Of a DNA stretch of 64,000 nucleotides, positions 11,950 through 23,933 are shown one piece after another. The DNA comes from Paragorgia papillata. Lineage: Eukaryota; Cnidaria; Anthozoa; Scleralcyonacea; Coralliidae. Location of the stretch: NCBI GenBank assembly GCA_035771165.1, contig JAWNZC010000344.1:795001-859000 (forward strand). Reading direction: 5' to 3'. Under the pieces are notes generated by a model. That model made no database searches, was not told the origin of the DNA, and saw only the letters and a program-made list of their open reading frames with translations. The position numbers and the translations under genes were made by a program. The first letter of the stretch is position 1, and every line of letters begins with the position of its first letter.

Positions 11950-12776
11950 ATTTCTCCTTCGCCTAGTAATGAAAGAGATCACGAAAATCTGACAGAGAAC
12001 ATATTTGGTTGCTATATTTACGTGCCCCTCTAGGGAAGCTGAAGCTCCCACCCGGCTAAAGGTTCCGTAGGGATAATATTCCCAGACTCATCATGTGTCA
12101 CGTGAACAAGTATTTTTCCATGTGACTGATGTGAGTCGAACTCGAATCGGTTTCATCATTCATTCACTGGATGTTTTTTTCACTGCTGTGCTCCGATTTA
12201 AACGGTAATCAAATGGTTTGGAACAAACAAAAGAGCGAAGACGATCGGGGTACACTTGCTTTTTTAACTAATTATATTAACTTGGATCTTAAAAAGGGAA
12301 ATATAAAGCATGCTTTCATAGTCATGCTTTAGACTACCTTCATCTCGACATAAGACTTATAAGGTTTAAGTTTTATATTCGATTAGAAGTAGGGCTTAGT
12401 CGAGAGTTAAAAAATACTTTATTTATAAGTAAAGGATTTGAAAAAGGTTGTCAAAACTACCGAGACTTTTTTTCACTTCATGTGAATGTGATGTAGTTTT
12501 ACAAAAACGGACTTTTCAGTCAACTATTCCATAGCCTTTTGCATTTATTCGGTCAGAAGCAAACAGTCGTCAGTTAAAAAAATACTTTATTTAACTTATA
12601 TGTAACGATTGGACATTCTTATATATATAACATTAGCGAACTATATTTGATAAAGCCACTGACACTTTATGTGCTGTAGTTTTAAAAAAACGAATTTTAA
12701 ATGCTAGGAGAAAACAGCGCGGAAAAAGATTACAACGTTCAAAGGATGTTTTTATCATGACGTTATCTATGTGTTC
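11950..12776. other. Non-coding stretch with a weak direct repeat
   Basis: No gene is seen. Two diverged copies of a block (AGTTAAAAAATACTTTATTTA followed by TGTAGTTTTACAAAAACG) start near 12405 and 12573. They are about 170 bases apart. Confidence 0.4.
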
Positions 12777-13127
12777 TTAAAATATTTCTCCTCGTATAAT
12801 TGCAGCCAAAAGAAGTCTTATGTGGTTGTACGTGAAGAGGTTTCCCAGTTCGTCGCGTATATTTCGTAGGGACGTGCCATGTCTCTTGATTCCATCACAC
12901 ACTTTTTCTACATTAGCAGGTGAAAGCTTTATTCTATCAGATAATTTTGCAAACGACAGTGGAGCTCCAGAGCAATATCCGTCAATGGTATAGACTTCTG
13001 CCGTCGCGACAGCTACACCAAGGACTTTTGCTATTGCAGCAAAGTCCCCGTTTCCTTTCAAAAAAAGTTTCACGGCCTGGATCTTTTTGGGCGAAGGCTT
13101 GTTTGGTCCGTATAAGGATTTATAACT
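12777..13127 (-). CDS. Small helix-turn-helix protein, RQC-like
   Basis: The ORF opens at 13190, but the first 21 residues are hydrophobic and unlike the rest. I choose the ATG at 13127, giving about 116 residues. Visible parts are a KIQAVKLFLKGNGDFAAIAKVLG helix pair like a small HTH, then LSDRIKLSPANVEKVCDGI and a conserved-looking end NHIRLLLAAIIRG. The end recalls C-terminal HTH segments of RecQ-like helicases found as stand-alone or transposon-borne fragments in invertebrates. No helicase motifs are nearby, so this may be a gene fragment. The identification is tentative. Confidence 0.4.
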   Translation of the reverse strand, partial: SYKSLYGPNKPSPKKIQAVKLFLKGNGDFAAIAKVLGVAVATAEVYTIDGYCSGAPLSFAKLSDRIKLSPANVEKVCDGIKRHGTSLRNIRDELGNLFTYNHIRLLLAAIIRGEIF

Positions 13128-13190
13128 CATAACTGAATAAGAAAGTACAAGTGCCAAAAGGGTAAACGAAATATTTTGATAAAAAAACAT

Positions 13191-15272
13191 TTAGTTGTAC
13201 GTGAATTTTCCGTTTTATATATTGTCGTTGACAATTTCAATGTGCATATTAAAAAAGTTATTTATTCATAGCACAAATGAAGTAGTTTGGTATGTAAAAT
13301 TAACGCAAATTCAGACTATTGTTTAATCCTGACCAAGTTTGGTAGTTGCTTTCGTTCTGTATTTCTAGAGTTACGTTCGTGAACAACTAAATTGTCATTA
13401 TTCCTTGTTTAAAGCTACAACTTGCTTTTTCGCGCCATTAGACAACAACATTACGGACTACCGGGGCTCCGGTGACTTGCAAGATAAACAACAGTTTATT
13501 TCGCCGTTTTAATGTGCCACTGTGTTTACCAAACGTATATATATTTTTGCACATATGGGTCTTCAGTGTCAGTGGCAATATCTAAGTCAATTATATTTGT
13601 AAAAAAAACATTCACACGTTTACAAAATGGATATTTTAACTACGTGCCGACTCTTTAAATTACAAGCCGTATCTTGCAAGAGACCGGCTTTTACAACTCC
13701 AAGAACAACAGAATTACGAATTAGTTGTAGAAAATAGTATATATAAATAGTTCTGTTAACTCACCTTTCAAAATACAAATGTTGAAATCTCAAAATAAGT
13801 GTCACTTTTTAATCTGTTCAAAATATTATCGCTTCAGACTCTACCACTGTAACCTTTTGGAAAAAAATTGCCATATCCCCGAAATTGCCTGGTTACCAAG
13901 CTTTGAGCGATTTCAACAAAAATTGCGCGATGTTGCAAAAAATCTCCTCTTAAGCATATTAGGCGTTTTTGAGACATGGACGGTGACCGGAAGAACAGGA
14001 ATACAATACAGAACTACTGAACCGCGCATTCTTTTTTACACAAAACAAAGGCTATGAATAATCAAATATCTAAACTGTTAGCTCATGAGCTTAAAGTTCA
14101 TCTTTATACAAAAATACAGATCCTTTATTTTATATTGTAATGTAATGAAATTACCCCCCTTAAAATAAAAATTTTCTACTTTAAAAGTATGTCTCATTGT
14201 AGAAAAACTTTGCTCTTGGAATTTTAAATTGCTCATTATCATTGTTTTGAATGAAAAATGCTATTGAATTAAAACGCCGTCTGTGGCTGTAAAAACGTCT
14301 GTTGCTTAAGCTCTCTAATATCTCCAGGCAGCGACATAGAACATAATTACATATTCTTGCACGCGGTTCATGCATTTGGCGTCCCGCGTGAACGCGCGGG
14401 CCACGGCAGCCTGGTTCCCAAGCCTCTCTTTATAACGTCGAGCGGCAGACCGAAATTGTGAGAGACCTGGAATAAAATATTTTCCTTGGCCCCAAATCTG
14501 CCCCAAAACTGGCCCCAAATTATACAGGCACCAAACGGCCGTTTGGCGGAAAACCAAGGCAGATAACACTCACGTCGGTATGCACAATTCTTTATAACAT
14601 CATATAGCAAGGTTGGTCTACTGCCGAAATGTTAAAATAGCATATTTCGATTTGTATCAATGTGTTTCAACACAATCACTTTCAATCAATTCACACCGAA
14701 CACTACTTTATAAAGCCTGGTAGGTAACAACCTTTTAAAGTAATGTAAAACAAACAAACATACTCGTTTGCTGTCTGCTCTCAAGAAGAAGTTTATTTAA
14801 GTGCCCTCGTTCATAAAAATTAAAGAATCCGAGCTCCAGCATGCAGCAGGATTCATGATACAGGGGAGGATTTAAACTACGTCAAGTTAGTCACGCGACG
14901 AAGTGAAAAAATTCAAAGGAAGTAATATCCGGTCTTCGCTGTTTCGCAATATCGAGAGCTCGAAAATACTGCCAAGGGACCTGGGGAAAGCAGGCAACCT
15001 GAGCGCAGGCTTGACACAGGAAGTCCTTAGATCCCGAGGAATTTTGATTAAAGTTGACTAAGTTCGGCCATTTTGACGAGTTTCTCGAGGGTGTAATGTT
15101 AATACAGTGTTTCTGATTGGTTAAGAGCGTACAATTTCTCTACCATTGCGAGTTATGATTGGTGCAGAGACTCCGACGCCATATTGACTAATTTGAGCCT
15201 GTTTTGACTAGTTTATGGTTAGCGGTTTCATACGCAAATCATGCAAATTTCTTCCCGCTCGATTGCTTGAAC
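13191..15272. other. Unassigned region
   Basis: Several ORFs of 60-92 codons on both strands show no recognisable motif. 14370-15200 is richer in CpG and precedes the exon at 15273, so it may contain a promoter. Nothing else is supported. Confidence 0.3.
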
Positions 15273-15523
15273 ATGGCTAGCATGCAAGAACGAGTTCACA
15301 GTGCTTTAATAAGCAAGGATGAAGCAAGTTTGAGACAGCTTTACGATGAAATGTCTGCAAGACTTTCGTCAAGTGCTTTATGCACTAGAGCTGATCTTAT
15401 CAACCGCATTGGAACGAGTGTTTTCAGGGATATCAATGCTGAAATTTTTATTCCTGATTATGCAAAGCAAAGCCACAGGAAGAATCCAAAGAAGAAAGGA
15501 GAAAGTGTTTTGTTTGCTTTGAG
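15273..15523 (+). CDS. Possible first coding exon of an unrecognised gene
   Basis: It opens at ATG 15273 (MASMQERVHSALISKDEASL) and is open for 83 codons. It ends at a consensus splice donor, TTGAG|GTAAGA (GT at 15524), in phase 2. The sequence is a soluble helical segment followed by a basic stretch (HRKNPKKKG). A longer in-frame start exists at 15204. I did not find a matching acceptor: the candidate exon at 16172 does not keep the frame. The product is unknown. Confidence 0.4.
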
Positions 15524-17270
15524 GTAAGAAGGCTTTAATAAGCTTAATCTTTGCATGATATGTGTTATCTTTGCTGTGTTTTGTTCATTTGACTTGTGGA
15601 GGGCAATTTTTGTGGTACATGTAAGGGTTGTACCAATGGGTGATATTCCTAATATAATTAAAAAATTAAACTGCATTGCTTTCATTGTGAAGAGCAGAGG
15701 AGTCTTTCTGATTGTTATGGTATCATTAAACCTAAAATTAATTTAAAATAATTAAATAAATAAACTTGAAAAACATTTTCATCTAGATTAATACATGTTA
15801 CACTACACTTAATGACTAAATAGATAAAAATCTGTTTCACTTTCCTTATTACATACATGTTTCTTATTATTTGGGCAGTGATTAGGCTCTGCTTATGCCA
15901 GCCTAGAATGGAGAAGTAAGGCGACTCCTTCCCTCCACTAGTCTGGGTGTTCACCTTGGACAAGTGATAGTAGACCCTAGCCTCCCATGCCAGGGATACT
16001 GTCACTGTGAAGTCATCGACAAGACAAGACATTAGTAAATGTAACATATAAGGTTCTTATATACTTTCTAACTACATATACTGAACAAATATTCCTCAGA
16101 CTAGAGGGGTGGTTTTTAGGGGATTTCTTCATGCTTTTGTTCAGCAAGGGTTTGCTTACTTAATAATCAGCATTTAATTACGCACGATATTCAATCTGTG
16201 AAGAAAGGTGGTTTGAATAGTGATGAACTACAAAGAAATTTCAAGAAGTGGTCCAAAGAAAGCACAAAACATTTCTCAACTCAGGCTAGGCCCTGTCCAT
16301 TGGCCAAGCCGTCCATGTCGGAATCATTGGCTACATCAGCAAGGTGTTTTCAATGTTTCCTAGGCATGCTGATGAGCTCTGACATGGAGCAAAACGGTCT
16401 GACTTGTGGTCATTAGTTTAATAGTTTTGTTTGTTCTTTGTAATCTGTTTTAGGTTGAAGCAATTGCATGACGTACATGTATAACGAGATATTTTTATCC
16501 CTATCAAATTATGAAGAAATAAAATGGCAACAGTTCTTGAAAAAGATGGTAGTGATTATTAAAAATGTGCATTGAGACACTTGCATTTTGCCCTGCAAGA
16601 GTGCCTCAGAATGCAGGAAATGGCATTGCCGGGATCTCAGATTTGAAAATTTTGTGATGAAAATGTTACCCCATTTATAATTATTGTTTTGGGGGAAAGT
16701 TATACAGTTACTAACTAACAAAAAGGTCACTCAGACAACGATAAAAATAATTATACGCAAAACCATTTTTTCAGTCTGGACAAAAATTTTCTTCAAAAAA
16801 GTGATAAAATGTGCTATTAAAGACACAATTTTAAACTTTAGATTTTCTTTAAAAGTGTTGTCAGAATGCAGGAAATGCCATTTCAGACACCCAAATTTGG
16901 TTGTAAGTGGTGAGCATGCGACACATTGGACCTTGTGCATGTGCATGTGCATGTGCGTCACATGTGTTACCTTCAACACTCTATGTGTAGCTAAATTTAG
17001 GGTGTAAAACACCATATCTGCATCACACTTGTTTTCATAACCATATTAGGGTGTAAACACCATATGCGTCACATTGGACCTTGAGCGCTCTGTGGGTGTA
17101 AATCAATGTAAACACAAGTGTAAGATTAAATTAGATTAAGTTAGTAAGACAAAAACCAACAAAGAATGTTAATTCGTTAGAACTGATCGCACCACACATG
17201 AAACTTTCTTCCCTATCAACAGATGTTTTCTGATGAATTATATTTGTGTTGGACATAGCTAGTGGAATGC
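15524..17270. other. Non-coding, intron-like region with small repeats
   Basis: No gene is recognised. AATGCAGGAAATG followed by CATT words occur at about 16610 and 16865. A CATGTG-rich run sits at 16935-16965. GGGTGTAAA(A)CACCATAT occurs twice (16999 and 17048). Confidence 0.35.
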
Positions 17271-17316
17271 AGGTGTGTATATGTCTTATAAATCAAATAA
17301 AAAAAACAAATTTATT

Positions 17317-17613
17317 TCAGAATTCATATATTTCATTAAAGTTATATACACATTTATTGTAATCCTTTTCGATTACATGGGTATGATTAAAATAATTTAT
17401 ATGTCCTGTTTGACTAAATGGATACACATTTTCATATATAGGCTTGTCAGTATAACATGGTATATAACATGTACTGCAAAATAACAATCTTTTTTCCTTG
17501 TTATCAAATCTGTGATATCTATTAAACATACAACTACAGCATATTTTACTGATTTTACAGACATGTTTTATAAATTTGCTCACATACAGCTTACATACAG
17601 AACAAGTGATCAT
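17317..17613 (-). CDS. Cysteine-rich hypothetical protein
   Basis: 98 residues starting MITCSVCKLYVSKF. Cysteine pairs CSVC, CCSC and CSTC, with further single cysteines, suggest one or two zinc sites. It is intronless, AT-rich and last in a minus-strand series with the ORFs at 17644-18273 and 20278-21036. I do not recognise the family. Confidence 0.4.
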   Translation of the reverse strand: MITCSVCKLYVSKFIKHVCKISKICCSCMFNRYHRFDNKEKRLLFCSTCYIPCYTDKPIYENVYPFSQTGHINYFNHTHVIEKDYNKCVYNFNEIYEF

Positions 17614-17643
17614 TTCACGTAATATCTCTGAATACTCAAAGAA

Positions 17644-18273
17644 TCAAAACTTGTACAAATAAGCTCTCTCTCTGTTTCATTTTCGATCATGTTCATAAAT
17701 TCAGGAAAACTGCTTAGCCAGCTCTATTTAAAAACATAATTCAAACATTTCTTATCTTTAGTTTTAACCATTACCTTATTTTGACCGGGTTTGCTACACT
17801 TTAATGTACATCCAATATGAAATAACGAATTCTTCGGTTCAACATAACCAGGGACAGTTATAAATTGCATGCTTACTTTTCCATATAGATAAATATTGTC
17901 ACGACAACAAAATTCGTATTAAATTCGTATTAAAAAGTATTAAATCGAATTGTTTTTTATTATCAGATCGTACATATATTCGACGAGACCATTCCACAGG
18001 AATTTCATATAAAAAACTCATAGAATCAGTTTTCAACTTAACGACACATGTACATTTACTGTTGTTCAGATTAAAAAATATTCCTTCATAAGAATAGTCA
18101 CTGTCCGTATTATTCACATCTCGATGATCGTCCCACAATTTTTCCCATCCATCGTCTCGATACGGTATCTTTGTGATGCAACGCGTCTTTCCATCCAGCA
18201 ATGGCTGCATCAAAGGAAGGGGTTTGCACAGCTTGTACAATACCCATAAGATTGGGTGAAAAGGAAAATTCAT
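17644..18273 (-). pseudogene. Unrecognised ORF with a frameshift, minus strand
   Basis: It starts MNFPFHPILWVLYKL and stays open to about 17905. Coding-like sequence then continues in another frame (containing YLYGKVSMQFITVPGYVEP) to about 17700. A short direct duplication, ATTCGTATTAA, lies at the frame change, so a small tandem duplication probably broke it. It is rich in beta-prone residues with no catalytic motif. The start lies only 20 bases from the Crypton-flanking hairpin. Confidence 0.4.
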
Positions 18274-18294
18274 AAGTTTATTATATTGATTTTG

Positions 18295-18430
18295 AAATCA
18301 ATGGTGTTTCTTGCAATTTGATTGGCTGAAAATAGTGCGATTAATTCCCAAATCGCACTATTTTGAGCTTTAATCGCATCATCTTCAGCTGTAATCGCAT
18401 CATTTTTGAGCCAATCAGATTGAAGCTCTG
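18295..18430. repeat. Hairpin-forming repeat left of the Crypton
   Basis: CAATTTGATTGGCTGAAAA pairs with TTTTGAGCCAATCAGATTG. Inside it, AATAGTGCGATT and AATCGCACTATT form a second hairpin. Confidence 0.6.
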
Positions 18431-18553
18431 CACCAAGACAACCAATCAGGTTTAATAGCTTAGTAAAAACTAACCAATCAAATTAAAGAGGAAAAAGGCA
18501 CAAAATTTTAGTTTTTTAAATTTTTTAAATGCCCCACTTAAATTTAGTCCAAA

Positions 18554-19905
18554 ATGGATGAGTTAAATTACTTACAATTTCTTGACGATGACAATGAGCT
18601 CTTGGAAGCTGCGAATTTGTTTGAAGAACATAATCCCCCATTTGATAGTACACCAGAAGAATATTTTCCTTTGAACGGCGACGTTTTGCATCCTCTCGAG
18701 TGCAATGAAAGCAGTACAAATGCGCAAGAAACAACAACAAATGAAGCTTTTCAAAACAGCGAAGTAGATGTATCTAGATTTCCAGAACTTGGCACTGAAG
18801 ATATAGAAGAACTACGGTCTTTAGCTGTAAATAATAACACCTCTCGTTCGACAGAACAGTGGATGAATGTGTTTAAGAGCTGGTGCACATCCCGGTGAAT
18901 TCAAAATGTAAACATTGAAACAATGGCGCCGGAAGACCTTGACAAACTCCTCGGGAAATTTTACGCAGAATAGGACGGTGAAGACTACGAGCCAGAATCA
19001 CTGACAATTATGCAATCTGCTCTTGAACGACATCTTAAAGAAAATGGTTATCAAATAAGCATCCTGCGAGGTAGAGAGTTTCGGAAATCACAAGAAATCT
19101 TGAATGCGAAAGCCATTTTCCTTCGTCAACAAGGAAAGGGAAAACGACCTAACAAAGCTCAGCCATTGGCACCAGAGGAAGAGTCAGCGTTGTGGGAAAA
19201 AGGTCAGCTTGGCGATTTTAATGCACGGGTTCTGACAAACACCAACTTTAAAAATTTATCCGAGCAACTTGGTTTACGCGGCCGTCAGGAACACTATGAT
19301 TCTTACGTGGAGGACTTCATCGTAAGACAACAAGAAGACGGGAGTGAAGTCGTTGAATTTCGCGAAGGTCCAACAAAAACTCTAAGTGGTGGTCTACGTA
19401 TAAGACGACGATCGACACCCCAGCTTATGTTTAGCACAGACGGCGGAGAAAAAGATCCTGTACGCCTATTCAAGCTGTGGTTGTCTAGAGACCCGAGGGA
19501 ATGAAAGACAACGGCCCGCTCTATTTGTCTATTACAAATCGCCCGAAATCATCTGAAGTGTGGTACACTAAAGTTCGAATGGGCCAAAATACCATTGGCA
19601 ATATCGTGAAATCCATGGTATCCTGCTTGAACACAAATAAAAGGTTAACCAACCACAGTATGAGAAAAACTCTCGTCTCGAAGCTGAAGAAATCCGGGCA
19701 AGCGCGTAATGTTATCTGTGAAATAACCGGTCACTCACGAGAGTCTTCCTTAGACGACTACGACCAAATTGATGAAAATCAAAGGCAAAATTTATCACAT
19801 ATCATCAGCGGATACCAAGGGTCCAAAGGTAATGATGCGGAAATGTCGGCGTCAACTAGCGTTTGTTTGAAAACTGTTGAACTGATTGCTCGTTGGGATC
19901 ACTGA
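18554..19905 (+). pseudogene. Crypton-type tyrosine recombinase (DUF3504-like), inactivated
   Basis: From ATG 18554 the frame runs through an acidic N-terminus, the segment RSTEQWMNVFKSWC and an SAM-like core (PEDLDKLLGKFYAE, then LTIMQSALERHLKENGY). The catalytic half follows: TNHSMRKTLVSKLKKSG (H-x2-R box) and GHSRESSLDDYDQ (H and nucleophilic Y). This order is that of Crypton tyrosine recombinases and their domesticated DUF3504 relatives. In-frame stops occur at 18896-18898 (TGA) and 18971-18973 (TAG). A frame change with an ATGA stop/start overlap occurs at 19501-19504. The copy sits inside an AT-rich ORF cluster with hairpins on both sides. Confidence 0.82.
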
Positions 19906-20059
19906 TCTGGGATTGTGTCATATGACATTTTTGTCACATGACTTTAAATTTAATATGCAAATATGTTATGTAAATACAATTTCCGGTTTTCTGGATCAAT
20001 TAAATAAACTTGTAGTGTGATTTCATTTCTTGTGTGATTTCAAAATGCATATAATAAAG

Positions 20060-20198
20060 TGGTAATTGAACTTCGTGTCGTGCAATTTTGGTCTGAAATC
20101 AAACTTGTGATTACAAATCGCACTCCCGCTTCGCGTGCGATTTTGTAATCACGCGTTTGATTTCAGACCAAATTGCACTCCACTCAGTTCAATTACCA
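20060..20198. repeat. Near-perfect palindrome right of the Crypton
   Basis: GGTAATTGAACT...TTTGGTCTGAAATCAAAC pairs with GTTTGATTTCAGACCAAA...AGTTCAATTACC. The arms are about 65 bases with inner TGATTACAAA and ATCGCAC pairing. It is a hairpin element or a recombinase-target-like structure. Confidence 0.75.
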
Positions 20199-20277
20199 TT
20201 ATAAACACTCATCGCTGCTACGGTTGAATTGTCCTTAACCATTATTCCTCGAGGTGCTGTTTTCTGACTTTGTTAAA

Positions 20278-21036
20278 TTAACTTGTGTCTCCCAAGCGTT
20301 GAAAGATATAGGTCGTAAACACGATCACTTCATACCTTGAGCAATGGTATTGTTTTCTAGTTCATCGTGTGTGATGAGAACAACACTTCTCACCCAATTT
20401 ATACTCTTGGCATAGTGTTTCATACTTGGATGCGTCGAAATTTTCCAAATTAATACACAACACATTCAGTTTCGTGCATAAATTTCGTTCGTAGATACCA
20501 CCTTTAAATCCTATCACGCAATTACCTTTTTCTGTTAAAATCTTTAAAAATTCCATCACCTCTCCTTGTGTGTAATAGTTTGCGTTTTTTTTAGTATATA
20601 ATTTTAATCCGTGAATATTGCGAACTTGATAATAAACACACTTTCGCTCGTATTCACGCAAATTAAAATAAGGTTTCAAATCTTCATTATATATTTGAAA
20701 ACTGTATACCCTCAATGTGTGTAAATCGTAAATCGACACTTCACGATAATAACAATTCTTTCCGATTTGAAAAGATTCTATATCTAACACATGCGTGACT
20801 AGCTACAAAATCTCACAACCTGATGTAGATTTTAAATTTTTATGTTCTTCGCTAGACAATTGATTATAATTTTTTGCGTAGACATTCGTTTGAAGCGATC
20901 TAAAAATAATCGTATCCATATTAAAAAAGATAATAACTTTATCCTCAAATTTTTCAAATTCTGTAAATTCCTTTGACCTTGAGAGTTCGTGATCAAATAA
21001 AAATAGATTTGTCAACATGACAATAATAAATTTCAA
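20278..21036 (-). pseudogene. Unrecognised AT-rich ORF with in-frame stops
   Basis: One minus frame runs from 21036 to 20278 with stops at about 20803 and 20362. The strongest part starts MLDIESFQIGKNCYYREVS at 20790, has REYERKCVYYQVRNIHGLKL mid-way, and after the second stop continues through HCSRYEVIVF. A DIES-type acidic start and a C-x2-H...C cluster recall a family of short proteins with an exonuclease-like first motif in invertebrate mobile DNA. I cannot name it. It is divergent from the ORF at 21256. Confidence 0.4.
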
Positions 21037-21264
21037 TTTCTTTCTTTCTCTCTTCTCAAACCATCACGTGTACATTCACATGTTATTTTATAATCTAATC
21101 TAATCGTAATCCAGCACTCGAATATATGCCAAGGTGAAAAAAAAGCAACTTATTATTGGTTAGTGTATAATTACGTACAACCATTTCATTGGATGTAAAA
21201 ATATTATAAAAACCTTGCAAATAATAAAACAATTTGTATCATTCTCATCTACTCGGTGTTAAAC
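21037..21264. promoter_or_regulatory. Candidate divergent promoter
   Basis: About 230 AT-rich bases separate minus-strand ORF 21036 from the plus-strand start at 21256/21265. A TATA-like AATATTATAAAAAC is at about 21197. This is inferred from position and the TATA word. Confidence 0.35.
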
Positions 21265-22291
21265 ATGGGAAATTTTACTCAAAGGTTTAACATGCAAAAC
21301 CTTTCCACAGATGAAAAAATAATCGCGATGTATCAAACTCTACAGAGAAAACTAAAATACCGTTCTTCTTCACCGCCAACCGATCCAAGATCTTCCAACG
21401 CCCTCTTCTCCACCAAACAATCTACAGCAAGAAAAGATTCAACATCCTAACCAAAGTTACCCTTCTTTTTCACCACCAAATGAAGAATCCGAAAACGGTA
21501 TGAATGAAGAAGACGCTGAAACAGGCGATAAGAGAACAACAGTACCACTGTTTACCATTCCAAAAAAAGAATCCCTCCTCAATTCTTACCAGCAATTCAC
21601 ACCAATTTCTCCACCACTACCACAACCAAAAGGTAAAGACATTCGATTATTGCAAGCCCTGCACAATGAAGAATCGGAAAACGGTATGAATCAAGAAGAC
21701 GCCGAAACAGGCGATGAGAGAACAACAACAACAGTAACACCGTTTACCATTCAAAAAAAATCCCTCCTCAATTCTTACCAGCAATTCACACCAATTTCTC
21801 CACCACTACCACAACCAAAAGGTAAAAACATTGAATTATTGCAAGCGCTGTACAATGCCGAAGAATCAGACAACGGTATGAATGAAGGAGACGAAGACGA
21901 AGAGGAGGAAGAAGAAGAAACAAAAGAAATTATCCAAGTAAAAGACGATGAAATGTGTTGTGAAACAACCGATGAAAACGAAACAGTTGTATCGCGTAAA
22001 CGGGTAAAGAGATTGGTTAGATATAAACGTCAATTAGTATTTATAAAAAGATCAATAACCGGTGAAGAACGTATCGAAGCACAGACAAATATACTCACGC
22101 AATCGAATGAGAACATTCATGTATACTCACACGTAAAATATAGAGAACTGCGGCGAATATTACTTTTAAAAGAAACGTACGTTACTAAATTAGAACGCTT
22201 TAAAGAAATAGTGAATGATTTAGAATTAATTGAACGAAGACTTATTATAAAAGACATAAAAAAAAATTCAATCCTAAAAAAAGCAACGTAA
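21256..22291 (+). CDS. Acidic repeat protein, unrecognised, one frame change
   Basis: It starts at ATG 21256 or 21265 (MGNFTQRFNMQNLSTDEK) and changes frame near 21370. It then reads to 22291. Two tandem ~85-residue repeats carry LLNSYQQFTPISPPLPQPKG, followed by an E/D run and a basic helical C-terminus (SRKRVKRLVRYKRQL, then LERFKEIVNDLELIERRL, coiled-coil-like). It is intronless. The proline-rich and acidic arrangement suggests a structural or regulatory protein. The family is unknown. Confidence 0.45.
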
Positions 22292-22708
22292 AAATATCTA
22301 CTATGTAAAATAATTTTTTTCTCTCTTCAATAAAATACTTTTGCCTTGTCTCATACCGTTTGTAATCAAATATCGTTAAATTTGGATATCAAAAAAACAA
22401 ACAAAACCAAAACCAAAATATCCTGAATTTGATATAAATAAATCATTCTCAGTATTCCCTTCTGGGCATCAAGATTAATTTACATCCGGAATATTCGAAA
22501 CTAGAATAATACGTTCAACCCCCCACGCACTCGCAAATGCAATTACTCGTATTGCAAAAAAAATAATTTCTTTTATTACACACAACTCAAAGCTATGACA
22601 TCAATCCCGCTGTGCAATGATCCAAAATAAATATTACTTACACACACAACAATTAAAGAACAAATAAAAGTGTTGACAACCAAGGTCAAAGGATCAACAA
22701 GGTGTTGA

Positions 22709-22710
<2 letters not shown>

Positions 22711-22768
<58 letters not shown>

Positions 22769-22800
22769 ATATATATATGTATATATATATATATATATAT
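22711..22800. repeat. (TA)n microsatellite
   Basis: About 90 bases of TA with a few GT interruptions. Confidence 0.92.
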
Positions 22801-22900
22801 TAACAAAGTAAGGTAAATGTCTGCGGTGAGACAGAGTGCTCAATACCTAGTAGGTAGAGCGAAAGATAGGTTAAATGAAGGAGTTTGTTGCTACTCGGAG

Positions 22901-22925
22901 TTTCACGTTGTTACACGATCATCAG
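22901..22925 (-). ncRNA. Hammerhead-like motif, canonical CTGATGA form
   Basis: The minus strand reads CTGATGA, a short CGT/ACG stem with a loop, then GAAACTC. It lies 3' of the GIY-YIG ORF at 23084-23734, the same relative place as in the PLEs. Stem II is only about 3 bp. Confidence 0.4.
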
Positions 22926-23083
22926 GCAACTGAGTATGATCTGCTTCTCTTGTGGTGACATGACTCTGCTCGGAGGTGTTGATTGAGTGGGAGGTTGATT
23001 GGCGACGTATCACATTTTTCTTTCGGCATTTTGAGACGATTTCTGCTCTTTTGTTCAGTAGGTGTTCATTATAAAATCAACAC

Positions 23084-23830
23084 CTAACATCTTAGCTGTG
23101 ATCCGTGGTCTGAACTGTGTCGTATGGCGGCTGCCTGGAGCGCCTTTGATATGCCTCGACACGGCCACGTTGATCTGCGTCCTTCGCAATTCAGCTGCTG
23201 GCTGCAAGTAAGGATGATTAGCCCCCCCAGTCCTTTATTATTGGCTTTCAAAATCTGTAATTTCTCTTCGAGGCAAAGGTTGCATCGGGTTGATCCGGCG
23301 GTGTACGGGGTGGCGCGTTTCAGGATAGACCAGGTGATAACAGGGTGGTTGTCATTTCCCTTTAGTTGCCAAACGTATTTTGAAAGTTCGGTTTCGTTGG
23401 AATATCTTCGGTCATTAAAAGATTTCTGGTGGTTATTGTATCGCAACTTAAAAGTGTTCGATGTCATCCCTATATACCGTTTCGTGGTCGGCTCACCGGC
23501 GCTTGTAACTTCGGCTTGGTAGATGACACATGCTGCCAAGCAGTTACCTTTCAACGGGCATTCGGTTTTCTTTCTGCACTTACATTTAACATCGTTGGGT
23601 TCGGGGATGGGGTTCATTATGCATGATAGGACTCGGGAATTATGTTTGGAGATGGCGCTCTTAACGCTATTCATGCAACTATAACTGACTTTTACATTGT
23701 TTCGGTTGAATATCTTGCCGAGTTTCGATGACAAGAAATGGCGGTCGATAAGATTCAGAAATTTGCGTCCAACATTGGTTTTGACACTTTTACTAAACGG
23801 TTTGGTCGCGGTGTGGCGCTTGGTTAATCG
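23084..23830 (-). pseudogene. GIY-YIG endonuclease tail of an RT/PLE-like element
   Basis: The minus strand carries the linker (FLNLIDRHFLSSKLGKIFNR), a cysteine cluster (KCKCRKKTECPLKGNC) and a GIY-YIG domain (KRYIGMTSNTFKLRYNNHQK, then ETELSKYVWQL). It ends CNLCLEEKLQIL. The upstream RT is missing. This differs in sequence from the other PLE tails here and matches the fragment at 25955. Confidence 0.75.
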
Positions 23831-23933
23831 TTGGGTGTGAATTGAAGGTTGGCGTTGTTAAAACAACTGCGTTTTAAATATGGAATTGTTCCCACTTTTC
23901 TACAGTGGATACAAGGCTCGTTCTTTGCCCTCA

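Noticed and set aside
16172..16416. Second exon for the gene starting at 15273
   Set aside because: Joining at the acceptor near 16171 gives an immediate stop in the required phase.
17317..22291. Definite endogenous large DNA virus
   Set aside because: No hallmark gene can be identified, so only the resemblance in layout is reported.
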